The position numbers and the translations under genes are program-made. A DNA stretch of 64,000 nucleotides, from positions 1 to 64,000 of the forward strand of contig JBMYZR010000002.1 of the NCBI GenBank assembly GCA_049610565.1. The letters run 5' to 3'. The DNA is from UBA8752 sp049610565. Lineage in GTDB: Bacteria; Bacteroidota; Bacteroidia; Flavobacteriales_D; Sanyastnellaceae. How positions within the stretch are numbered: position 1 is the stretch's first letter; each line of letters starts with the position of its first letter. The notes beneath the pieces are model-generated. The model saw nothing but the letters and a program-made list of their open reading frames with translations. It made no database searches and was not told the origin of the DNA. Shown here in pieces: positions 18,699 through 27,441 of this stretch.

Positions 18699-20759
18699 TC
18701 ATCCTAACAGGGAACGGGCCCACTCGAAGCCCTCGCGGATGGCGCGCTCAGCGTCAATCCCGTAGGCCACATTGGCCCCACCGATCACCTGCACGGAAAT
18801 CCCTGAAGATTCCAGAGAGGCCACTGCTTCATTGTTGGACAACTGACCGGAGCAAAAGACCACGTGGTCGACCTCGAGGAATTGCTCCTTGCCCCCCACC
18901 TCGATGCGCAAGCCGCCGGGCTCAATGGCCTTGTAGGTGACGCCGGGAATGGCCTTGACTCCCCGTTGGCGAAGGGTCAGGCGGTGGATCCAGCCTGTGG
19001 TCTTGCCCAAGCCTTTGCCCGGCTTGCCTTCCTTCCGCTGCAGCAAGTAAATCTCACGTGGCGTGTCGGGGCGTTGCGGCGTTTCCAGTCCCCCCTCGGT
19101 TTCGATGTCGGCGTCAATGCCCCAGCTCGTGCGGAACCGCTCTACGGTCTCTTCTCCGTGCGGGTGGGACAGAAAGTCGGCCACATCGAATCCGATGCCG
19201 CCGGCTCCGATGAGGGCCACGCGCTGTCCGATTTCCACATCGCCCCGGAGCACGGCGTCGTAGGGAACGGCATGGGGCAAATCCGCGCCCGGCAGATTGG
19301 GAATCCGGGGACGGACACCCGCACACCACCCGACGGCCTTGAAGGGCTCACCCACCGCTTCCGCCTCCTTCAGCATGCCGGGCTCAAACGGGGTGGACAA
19401 GTGAATGCGGACGCCATAAGCATCCAGCTCGTGCTGGAAATAGCGCAAAGTCTCGGCGAACTCCTCCTTGCCCGGAATCTGGCGGGCGAGCAGGAACTGG
19501 CCACCCAGCGCCTCACGGGCTTCGTAGAGGTCGACTTTGGCGCCACGCCGGGCGAGCTCGAGGGCTGTGGACATGCCCGCCGGGCCGCCGCCGACCACGG
19601 CATAGCGGCCTTCGAGCTTCTCTGTGGCCACCTGCGGGAATTCCGTCTCGCGGCCAGCGCGGGGATTGACCACGCACCCGGCCACCTTGCCCTTGAAGGT
19701 GCGGTCGAGGCAGGCCTGATTGCAGGCGATGCACGTGTTGATCTCGTTCTCACGCCCTTCCAGCGCCTTGGCCATGATTTCCCCATCAGCAAGCCAGGGA
19801 CGGGCCATGGAAACGAGATCCGCACATCCATCGGCGAGCACCTGCTCGGCCACATGGGGCATGTTGATGCGGTTGGTAGTGACAAGCGGCACGCCCACCT
19901 GCCCCATGAGCTTTTTCGTGACCCACGCAAAGCCCGCGCGGGGCACCATGGCGGCGATTGTGGGAATGCGGGCCTCGTGCCAGCCGATGCCCGTGTTGAT
20001 GATGTCGGCCCCGGCGGCCTCGATGATCTGGGCCTGCTCGATGACTTCCCCCCATCCGCTGCCTTCCTCGACGAGGTCGAGCATGCTCAGTCGGTACATG
20101 ATGGCGAAATCCGGTCCGCAGGCTTGGCGGATGCGGGAGACAATCTCCTCCGGGAACCGGACCCGATTGGCCAGCGGGCCGCCCCATTGGTCCGTACGGT
20201 GGTTGGTCCGTCGGGTCAGGAACTGGTTGATGAGGTAGCCTTCCGACCCCATGATCTCCACCCCGTCATAACCGGCCTCCCGGGCAAGCAGGGCGCAGCG
20301 CACGTAATTCCGGATGGTCCGCTCCACGCCCCGGCCGCTCAGGACCCAAGGACTGAACTTGCTGATGGGCGCCTTGCCCTTGGACGGAGCCACGCAGAAT
20401 GGATGGTAACTGTACCGGCCACCGTGCAGGATTTGCAGGGCAATCCGTCCGTCAGACGCGTGGACGGCCTCGGTCACTTCGCGGTGCTTGGCGACCTGAC
20501 CGGACTTCATGAGGGTCGCACCGTGGGGCGCCAGACGGCCGGCCCGGTTCGGGGAAATGCCCCCAGTGACAATCAGGCCGGCTCCGCCCTCGGCACGCTC
20601 CGCATAGAAGCGGGCGAGCTTGGTGAAGCCGCCAGGCTGCTCCTCGAGGTTCATGTGCATGGACCCCATGATGGCCCGGTTGGGCATGCGCATGCCCGCC
20701 ACCTCCAGCGGCTGCATCAAATGTGGATACTTCGGATGGGAAGGAGCGCTGCCGGTCAT
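18699..20759 (-). CDS. fadH: 2,4-dienoyl-CoA reductase-type NADH:flavin oxidoreductase
   Basis: Two-part Old Yellow Enzyme relative. An FMN-binding TIM barrel occupies residues 1 to about 330 and holds the GSMHMNLEE motif of FadH. A 4Fe-4S cluster loop follows (CIACNQAC, then a fourth Cys in GCVVNP, about residues 342-362), then an FAD/NAD(P) domain with GGGPAGMS and GAGGIGFDV. FadH uses NADPH to reduce 2,4-dienoyl-CoA during breakdown of unsaturated fatty acids; close paralogues act on trimethylamine or other enones, so substrate is inferred. The ATG at 20759 is chosen (686 residues, GGGG upstream); a GTG at 20786 would overlap the upstream gene's stop by 4 bases (GTGA) and adds 9 residues. 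It lies downstream of, and may be co-transcribed with, the FG-GAP protein gene. Confidence 0.85.
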   Translation of the reverse strand: MTGSAPSHPKYPHLMQPLEVAGMRMPNRAIMGSMHMNLEEQPGGFTKLARFYAERAEGGAGLIVTGGISPNRAGRLAPHGATLMKSGQVAKHREVTEAVHASDGRIALQILHGGRYSYHPFCVAPSKGKAPISKFSPWVLSGRGVERTIRNYVRCALLAREAGYDGVEIMGSEGYLINQFLTRRTNHRTDQWGGPLANRVRFPEEIVSRIRQACGPDFAIMYRLSMLDLVEEGSGWGEVIEQAQIIEAAGADIINTGIGWHEARIPTIAAMVPRAGFAWVTKKLMGQVGVPLVTTNRINMPHVAEQVLADGCADLVSMARPWLADGEIMAKALEGRENEINTCIACNQACLDRTFKGKVAGCVVNPRAGRETEFPQVATEKLEGRYAVVGGGPAGMSTALELARRGAKVDLYEAREALGGQFLLARQIPGKEEFAETLRYFQHELDAYGVRIHLSTPFEPGMLKEAEAVGEPFKAVGWCAGVRPRIPNLPGADLPHAVPYDAVLRGDVEIGQRVALIGAGGIGFDVADFLSHPHGEETVERFRTSWGIDADIETEGGLETPQRPDTPREIYLLQRKEGKPGKGLGKTTGWIHRLTLRQRGVKAIPGVTYKAIEPGGLRIEVGGKEQFLEVDHVVFCSGQLSNNEAVASLESSGISVQVIGGANVAYGIDAERAIREGFEWARSLLG

Positions 20760-20782
20760 GTCCCCAAGGTCGGCAATTGCAC

Positions 20783-22843
20783 TCACTCAGTCTCCACCGC
20801 GCAGGATTCTCCGTACATGCTCAAAATCAGCAGCACGTCCGACACCCCAATCAAATCGTCCCCATTGACATCTTGCGGACAGGGAGAGTCGACCGACACA
20901 CACTGCCCCGCTGACATAGACCAAACCGTACCGGAACCGCACAGCGATTGGTAGGTGCAGGACCCATCATCCTCGATGGCCTCAGCGGAATAATTGTCCG
21001 CAATGGGGTTGGTACATCCGCTGGTGGAATCGCTCAATGCGGACCAATCGACTTCGACTTGCACGTCAAACAAGCCATGAAACCACTGAACATTCGCAGT
21101 CACCGGACACCCGACAAACACGGTGCGCGTCAGGTCCATAGACGCCACCCCATTCCACTGAATCCCAGTCCACTTGGGCGGTGCCTGAAGCACCAGTTCG
21201 ATGGAATCCCCCGACGCCGCACCGAAGGTGATCTGGACCTCATCTGACGACTGGACACATCGGTAGGCCGAGTCCGCCACCAGGTCGAACCGCACATCCC
21301 TTGACCCATCCGGCCAGAACAGTTCGAGGCTGTCCGCCGTGGTGCTCTCCCCGAGGCCGAAGAACTGAGTTGTGCTGTGTTGCACGAACAGGTCCTCACC
21401 CGCGCGTAGCGTGCGCTGTTGGGCCTGTCCATTGGAGTGCAACACCATACGGGTACCGATGGCCTCAGAGTTGGAATGCGTTCCACAGACTGACACGGTC
21501 AGCCCGTGGTGCTGGGAGTGGGTCACGTCCACTTCATTAATCCATACATGAGCGAAGGGGCCGATGCCAAGACCAACGCCGTCGGGATCCCCGTCCCCAT
21601 CCAAATCACCACGTGCAATGCAATGGAGCGGAAGGTCGCGTCCGGACCAACCCGTTGTGTCTTCCTCGAAGTGAAGGCCAGCGCCAATGTTCTCCACGGG
21701 ACGGCGAAACAGGTGGTTGTCGTACGTCTCAATGAATGTCCCGCTGCCCGGCAAGCTGAACGTGTTCGTGGCCAACATCAGCTCCTCGGCACCGTCGAAG
21801 TCCATGTCCACCCAAATCGCAGACCAGGACCATCGATCCGCATCGACCCCGACCTCGGCAGCACGCTCGACCCAGTCGCCACCGGCATTGCGATCAAAAA
21901 AGCCAGCGGTCGACATCGGGTAGGGGTAATTGTCATCCAGCTCCTGATTGGTCACGAAGATTTCCTCCAGCCCGTCTTGGTCAGGATCCCCCACAGTGGC
22001 AGACATGGAAGACATGACAAAATCAAGCCCCAATGTGCTACCAGACTCCAAGAAGGTCCCATCTCCACCATTGATGTAAGCTTCGTTGTGGGCGGGGTCG
22101 ATGGCCGAACAAAACTCGACTCCGGCGTCATTGATCACGAACAGGTCCAAGAGAGCATCCTCGTTCAAGTGCATCCACACCCCTTGAAAGGACGGTTGCA
22201 AGCCATTGGCAATCCCCGATGAGTCTGACACATCGATGAAACCACATTCGTGTTGAGTCAGAAGCACATTCTCACTCATCCACAAGCTTTGACATGGCAA
22301 AGAGTAGATCGAGACCATCACGTCGAGGTCACCATCACCCTCGACATCACAGAATGCCATGCCTGTCGCATTTCGGTCGGTCAGGACGTCCCAACCCCAC
22401 TCCGCGGTCCTGTCTATGAAGCTTCCTTCCTCATTGATCCACAGTTGACTCATCGACAACTGCGTGTCACCGGAAATCATCGAAATCGTCATGCCAGCGG
22501 TAGACAGAAAATCCCGATCCCCGTCGTTATCGATATCCAACCAAAAGAGGGCAATTGGACGGCCCACTGAAGGCGCAATCCCCAAATCCACCTCCTCGAA
22601 TCCATCCGGCCCACCTTCGAAAAAATCAATATCACCGGACGCGTTGGCGACGGTCAAATCATCCCAACCATCGAGGTTGAAGTCCACCATGCTCAAACCC
22701 TGGCCTAGAAAATTGGTGTAAGCCACAATTTCCGGATCCGGATCCAACAGCGTCCATTGGGCACTCGCGAATTGACCGTAGCCCGCACAAAGCATCACCA
22801 CAATCCAAGCGGATTTCAAGAAAGGTTTCAAACGGAGAAACAC
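20783..22843 (-). CDS. FG-GAP/VCBS and ASPIC/UnbV repeat secreted protein
   Basis: Predicted 686-residue exported protein with a GTG start at 22843 followed by RLKPFLKSAW and a hydrophobic core ending in FASAQ. The main body has FG-GAP/VCBS propeller repeats with calcium-type loops (DFNLDGWDD, DIDNDGDRD, DVEGDGDLD, DLDGDGDPD). An ASPIC/UnbV domain follows (about residues 430-540; GESTTADSLELFWPDG). It ends with a GCT...NY...DGSC Cys module and a dockerin-like DVNGDDLIGVSDVLLIL segment. Such propellers are extracellular and often bind ligands or other proteins; the function here is unknown. A TAAATTTC near-promoter lies 6 bases before the GTG. The stop overlaps the alternative GTG of fadH. Confidence 0.82.
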   Translation of the reverse strand: MFLRLKPFLKSAWIVVMLCAGYGQFASAQWTLLDPDPEIVAYTNFLGQGLSMVDFNLDGWDDLTVANASGDIDFFEGGPDGFEEVDLGIAPSVGRPIALFWLDIDNDGDRDFLSTAGMTISMISGDTQLSMSQLWINEEGSFIDRTAEWGWDVLTDRNATGMAFCDVEGDGDLDVMVSIYSLPCQSLWMSENVLLTQHECGFIDVSDSSGIANGLQPSFQGVWMHLNEDALLDLFVINDAGVEFCSAIDPAHNEAYINGGDGTFLESGSTLGLDFVMSSMSATVGDPDQDGLEEIFVTNQELDDNYPYPMSTAGFFDRNAGGDWVERAAEVGVDADRWSWSAIWVDMDFDGAEELMLATNTFSLPGSGTFIETYDNHLFRRPVENIGAGLHFEEDTTGWSGRDLPLHCIARGDLDGDGDPDGVGLGIGPFAHVWINEVDVTHSQHHGLTVSVCGTHSNSEAIGTRMVLHSNGQAQQRTLRAGEDLFVQHSTTQFFGLGESTTADSLELFWPDGSRDVRFDLVADSAYRCVQSSDEVQITFGAASGDSIELVLQAPPKWTGIQWNGVASMDLTRTVFVGCPVTANVQWFHGLFDVQVEVDWSALSDSTSGCTNPIADNYSAEAIEDDGSCTYQSLCGSGTVWSMSAGQCVSVDSPCPQDVNGDDLIGVSDVLLILSMYGESCAVETE

Positions 22844-22849
22844 GGCTTA

Positions 22850-22857
22850 GAAATTTA
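22850..22857 (-). promoter_or_regulatory. -7-like element (TAAATTTC)
   Basis: One mismatch to TAnnTTTG, placed 6 bases before the GTG start of the FG-GAP protein in the 35-base gap behind the 1,502-residue protein gene. It would give an almost leaderless transcript. Confidence 0.35.
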
Positions 22858-22878
22858 CTGAAACCGGCACCACAGGGA

Positions 22879-25800
22879 TCAGTCCAGCTCAGGGAATCGG
22901 TCCACGAATTCGTTTCTGCGGCCGCGAGAGGGCAGAATCTGATAAATGAACCGGCGGTTGTCCTCCTTGAAGCGACGCTTGTCATCCTTCAGTTCGGTGA
23001 TGGCATCGATAAACTGCTGGTCCTTGCTGGTGATGTTCATCACGCCATTGCGGTATTCGAAGTAGTACCAATTCTCCTCGTCGAGGTGGAAATAAATCCG
23101 GAGGATACCGTTGGTGCCGGCCAGGCTCCATTCCACGCGGCCCGGCACCCGACGGAAGACCGGCAATTTGTCCATCGAGACAATGCCGATCCCATTTTCT
23201 CCGCTGATGAAGGCGTCTTCGCTGGCATCCCACGTCAGGTCGAGGCCGGTCAGCAGCAACCGGTGCTGGATGGACGCCGGCGTTTTCTTGAACACCCCCA
23301 TCAAGGTCATCCCGCCCAGCACCTCGTCGGCGCCCTCCAAGCCCAGCCATTCGCGCAGCGTGGGTTCGAATGTGGTCTGCGTCACATCCAGCGGAAGCGC
23401 CGTCGGCCAGGCCTGGATGCGCTCAGCAAGCAGTTTCCAGACTGCATCGTCGAAGGGGAAATCAATGCCGGCGGTCAACGACGCCTCGATGCCCGTCCCG
23501 GTCGGGAACGCCTTGATGGACCCGGCCGAGCGTTGGGTCACCATGCCGTAATCGACGGGCAACACGACCGGGCCGGAACCGGTCACAGCACACTGGCCCG
23601 CCTCCAGTTCGATGAGGGTGCCCGGCAGGTTGGGCTGCATCATCTTTTCGGGCGTACCGGCCTGGTACTTGCTCTCCCGCTTGTCATACCGCAGTTCGCC
23701 ACTGGCGGCGAGGATGGGGAACTCCCGGTTGGACCGGATCTCGTCCACAAAGGCCCCATACGGACCGCCACCCGGCTCGTCGACGTCACGCAGATACGCC
23801 CCGATGCCAAGGTGGTCCATCATGGGCGACCGCAGGGCCGTGTCGATCGGAATGCGGACATCCTTGGGGTCGATGACCGCCTCGAACAGCAACTGCTGCT
23901 TGTCCGTTTCCGGACAGGCCGCTTCGAGGGACACGGCCCCGTCAAACTCGAGGTGCTGCCTCGCCGCCGCCAAGCGGACCTCCCCGGAGAACCCGAAGAA
24001 GGGGCTCAATCCGAAGCCATCCTGAATCGGAATCACACCCTGGCCCACGGTTTCGCCGCTGGTGTCCACTTCGACCTCCTCGAATCGAATCAACTGTTCG
24101 AGGCCATTTTCGTCCTCGTAGAACAGGCTCGCCTCCGCCTCGTAATCGAAGCGCCCGAGGATGTCGACCTGTGCGTCGAACAGGCGGTGGTGACGCGTGA
24201 CGACATTGGCCACGATGACCGCCCGGTACAGTCGGTCCATCTGGGCCCGGCGGCGCACCGTCACCCGACCGCTGTCCGGTTCCACGAACGCATCGGCCGT
24301 GCGGATGAATTTGACGTCCTCGCATTGGATGACCGCTTCCGAGATGTCATAGAAGGCCGTCGGCGCGAGGAAATTCAAGCTGTCCTGGTCGTTCCGCGTC
24401 GAGTAGAAATTCGACTTCGACACCGCGTCATCAGTGTCGATCACGAAGTCCTGCAGCGGCTCACGGGCAGACGACATTTCCATCTCGTCCTTGTCCATGT
24501 ACCACTTGAATTCATCCATGAAGCAGATGTACTGGTTGGCCGGGAGCTCAATCTTGGTCTCGCCATCGTTGGAGGCGAATTCCCCCACGCGCTCATCGAA
24601 ATCGATGGTGCAATGGACATTGTCCGTCTTGAACGCCAAGGCGCCCTCTACCCGCTGATCGAGCTGGAACGCAGCCGTGTCGCTCTGGATGCGCCGCCTG
24701 TCGAGCTCAAACAACGCGGAAGACAACGAGGCCCCTCCAAACCGCATCGTGCCCTCGGCGGTCATGCCGGATTCGCCAAGGGTCAACCCTCCTTCCAGTT
24801 CGCTCTCCCCCTCGAACACCCGAATGGGAATGTCCTCGGACCGGACCGTCATGCTCGACTTCCTCGGCTCGAACAGGACGGCAACCCCTTCACCCTGTGC
24901 CTCCGGAACGGGCGGCGGCCCTGTTGACTCCCGGTTGGTGAACACCTGAGCCAATCCCTTCGTGCTGTCGGGAAGCAGGACAAACCGGTCACTCTCCGCG
25001 TGGGCCGTCCGGAAGTCGAGCTTGCCGCCACCTTGCAGTCCACCCCCATCGAGGGTGAGGTCTTCATCAAACGTGCCTGCACCGCCATAGACCGAGTATC
25101 CACCGTTCGGGGTCTCCGTCCTGAAACCGAGGTGCAGGTCGTCCATCACACGCAGCCGTTCGGTCAAGGGGGGCAGCAAATCTCCCGACTCCAGCGTGCC
25201 ATCGAAGACGAGCTCCTGCCGTCCCAATGCGTCCAGACTGTCCAGGGTGAACGGCTCCACGACAAACCGAAAGCGGTCACGCTCGTAGGCTCCGCCCTCA
25301 ATCCGCTCATCGTCCCAGTAGACGTAGCTCGGCGCTTCGGTCACGAGCACCGGATACTCCGGGTAGAGCTCGCTCAATCGGCCAGACCGGTTGATGGGAA
25401 CATCCACGCGCAACACCCCCTCCACGTTTTCCAGCTCGTTGCGGACGCGCTTCTTCTTGGGCAGGCCACGGGCGTCCCGTTCCTCCTCGTCATTGACCCG
25501 GAGCTTGCATTCCTCCACCGCATTGAGTTCAATCGAGAATGAGGCGTAATCAAAGGCGTAATCCGTGCCATTGAACTGCAGGTTTCCAGCCCGGACGCCT
25601 CCCGCAAAATCGAAATCGCGGTCCTCCCCGATCAACACCCGACCATCCTTGGGCTCGATCACCACACCGCGGTCGCGGGAGACATCCACACGGGACACGC
25701 CGTCCAGCTTCAGCAACCGGTTGAGCAGGCTGATTTCCCCGTGTGCAGCCCCCCCCGCCTCGGACCGGAAGAAGAGGACGTCGTAATCCCGGCGACCGGC

Positions 25801-27387
25801 CGCATTGGCCAGGTCGGCGAACAGCTTGTCCGTGGCGGTGGCCTCGCGGGTCCTGAGGTTCATCTCGAGGTAGCCCTGGTGGGCGAGCACAATCATCATC
25901 GACCGCGTCTTCGGCTCGGTCAGACGAATGGAGGACGCGAGCTGCTGGCTCGTGAACGTGCTGTCGCCCGTGGCCCGGATGTGATTGTAGATGCGGGTGA
26001 TCGGGTGGATGGGGTCAATGCCCTGCATGTCGCGGAAGACATCCTGGTCGAAAAAGTCCTCGCTGAACAGGATGGCCGTGGAGCGGCTTGAACCGGGAGG
26101 TCCTTCCAACCGCAATCGACTCTCGTTCATCCGCCAGGACAACACGTCACAATCGAGGGACACCTTGTGATAGGAGTCCGAAAACGGACGGGGACCGAGG
26201 CCTTCCTCCGTCCTCACAAGGGCCAATTTCTGGCTGGCCAGATCGAAACGCAGGTTGAGTTCCGGATGGAAGATGCTGTCCTGACCGAGGCGGACCACCG
26301 CCTCGACCCCCTGCCCGCCAAACTGCTCGGCGCGCAGGATGAACAAACTCGCCCGACACTGAACCAGCACCGTATCCGCCCGTCTGAAATCGAGCGCGGC
26401 CGGCTCCTCTTCCGTTCCCTTTCCCTGCAATTCCGCACCGCGAACCGTGAGGCCTCCACGGAAATCCACACCGGGCACGATGTCCGGCATGGACAGGCGG
26501 TTGATGTAGGTATCAAAACGGGGGTAACGGGCCACATCCTGGGCTTCTCCCGTTCGTTCGTCGCGCTTCCGGGCCCGGGCCTTGTCGGTCAGCTGTCCCA
26601 GCAGCGGGTCCGGAAACAATTCCGTGGTGAACCGCGCCGAGTCCACCGTCAGGCTCGGGGACTTCAAGCGCACCGAGAACGCACCGAAATCCGCGTAGTT
26701 CTTGGTCGGATCCCACCCGGAGCGGCCCCAGTCCACGCGGCCTGACCGTCCTTCAAACCGTTCCGACGCCACATCGTATTCGCCCCCTGTGCGTTGCACC
26801 TCGAGGGTGTCTCCCTTGGCCAACGCCCGCAAGGTTCCGTTGGGACCGAGCACGAGACGGGGTGCGCCCTTTTCGGGGATGACCATCGCCATCGGCCCCT
26901 CGAATTCCCACAGCACACTCTGGGTGCGGTGAAACACCCCGTCGAGGAGCAAGTCCTTGCCGAGGACCAGGAGGGGCATGAAGTCCCGCGCCGGCCGCCG
27001 GCCCTCAAGGGCATGCTCCACGGCCGCATCCCACGCGGAAAAGGGAATGCGCAGCGAGTCTCCCGACAAAGCGGCCTGGACACTCCGGGCATATCCGAAT
27101 TGCTCGGGAAAGGGCCCCATGTTGAGCGCCTCCATCCTGTCCAACCTGGACTCAAAGACGGACAGGATGTCGGGGTTGGCCCCCGGTGTGAGCAGGGCGG
27201 GCAACAGTTCCTTTTCCAGAAAACGGGACGCGTCGCGGTCGAACCGCTCCACGGCCTTGGACAGGGCCGTCACCTTTTTCTCGATCGACACAAGGTCCAC
27301 GCCAGAGTCGTCCTGGGCCAGCAACGGACGGCACGGCATGGCCAGAATGATCAGGAACAGCAGGGGAAGGGTGAATCGCAACACCAT
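22879..27387 (-). CDS. 1,502-residue exported protein of unknown function
   Basis: I do not recognise this family. The ATG at 27387 opens a clear signal peptide (LRFTLPLLFLIILAMPCRPLLAQ); the frame is open upstream, but only antisense to the divergent dehydratase gene. A helical stretch follows (about residues 25-130). Most of the rest is beta-rich without Cys clusters, repeats or transmembrane segments. One internal patch looks helical (about 500-580, LAHQGYLEMNLRTREATATDKLF). The C-terminus is strongly charged and ends in FVDRFPELD. There is no T9SS sorting domain and no lipobox. Length and beta content fit a periplasmic or outer-membrane-facing structural protein, perhaps of AsmA/LptD-like bulk, but nothing proves this. 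Its near-promoter TACTTTTC is 9 bases from the ATG. Confidence 0.75.
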   Translation of the reverse strand: MVLRFTLPLLFLIILAMPCRPLLAQDDSGVDLVSIEKKVTALSKAVERFDRDASRFLEKELLPALLTPGANPDILSVFESRLDRMEALNMGPFPEQFGYARSVQAALSGDSLRIPFSAWDAAVEHALEGRRPARDFMPLLVLGKDLLLDGVFHRTQSVLWEFEGPMAMVIPEKGAPRLVLGPNGTLRALAKGDTLEVQRTGGEYDVASERFEGRSGRVDWGRSGWDPTKNYADFGAFSVRLKSPSLTVDSARFTTELFPDPLLGQLTDKARARKRDERTGEAQDVARYPRFDTYINRLSMPDIVPGVDFRGGLTVRGAELQGKGTEEEPAALDFRRADTVLVQCRASLFILRAEQFGGQGVEAVVRLGQDSIFHPELNLRFDLASQKLALVRTEEGLGPRPFSDSYHKVSLDCDVLSWRMNESRLRLEGPPGSSRSTAILFSEDFFDQDVFRDMQGIDPIHPITRIYNHIRATGDSTFTSQQLASSIRLTEPKTRSMMIVLAHQGYLEMNLRTREATATDKLFADLANAAGRRDYDVLFFRSEAGGAAHGEISLLNRLLKLDGVSRVDVSRDRGVVIEPKDGRVLIGEDRDFDFAGGVRAGNLQFNGTDYAFDYASFSIELNAVEECKLRVNDEEERDARGLPKKKRVRNELENVEGVLRVDVPINRSGRLSELYPEYPVLVTEAPSYVYWDDERIEGGAYERDRFRFVVEPFTLDSLDALGRQELVFDGTLESGDLLPPLTERLRVMDDLHLGFRTETPNGGYSVYGGAGTFDEDLTLDGGGLQGGGKLDFRTAHAESDRFVLLPDSTKGLAQVFTNRESTGPPPVPEAQGEGVAVLFEPRKSSMTVRSEDIPIRVFEGESELEGGLTLGESGMTAEGTMRFGGASLSSALFELDRRRIQSDTAAFQLDQRVEGALAFKTDNVHCTIDFDERVGEFASNDGETKIELPANQYICFMDEFKWYMDKDEMEMSSAREPLQDFVIDTDDAVSKSNFYSTRNDQDSLNFLAPTAFYDISEAVIQCEDVKFIRTADAFVEPDSGRVTVRRRAQMDRLYRAVIVANVVTRHHRLFDAQVDILGRFDYEAEASLFYEDENGLEQLIRFEEVEVDTSGETVGQGVIPIQDGFGLSPFFGFSGEVRLAAARQHLEFDGAVSLEAACPETDKQQLLFEAVIDPKDVRIPIDTALRSPMMDHLGIGAYLRDVDEPGGGPYGAFVDEIRSNREFPILAASGELRYDKRESKYQAGTPEKMMQPNLPGTLIELEAGQCAVTGSGPVVLPVDYGMVTQRSAGSIKAFPTGTGIEASLTAGIDFPFDDAVWKLLAERIQAWPTALPLDVTQTTFEPTLREWLGLEGADEVLGGMTLMGVFKKTPASIQHRLLLTGLDLTWDASEDAFISGENGIGIVSMDKLPVFRRVPGRVEWSLAGTNGILRIYFHLDEENWYYFEYRNGVMNITSKDQQFIDAITELKDDKRRFKEDNRRFIYQILPSRGRRNEFVDRFPELD

Positions 27388-27396
27388 CTCAGACCT

Positions 27397-27404
27397 GAAA
27401 AGTA
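27397..27404 (-). promoter_or_regulatory. -7-like element (TACTTTTC)
   Basis: One mismatch to TAnnTTTG, 9 bases before the ATG at 27387. A second partial match on the plus strand (TATCTTGC, 27426-27433) lies 8 bases before the divergent gene's ATG, so both promoters share the same 54-base gap. Confidence 0.35.
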
Positions 27405-27441
27405 ACGCGCACGGAACGCCGTCGGTATCTTGCCCGTGCGG

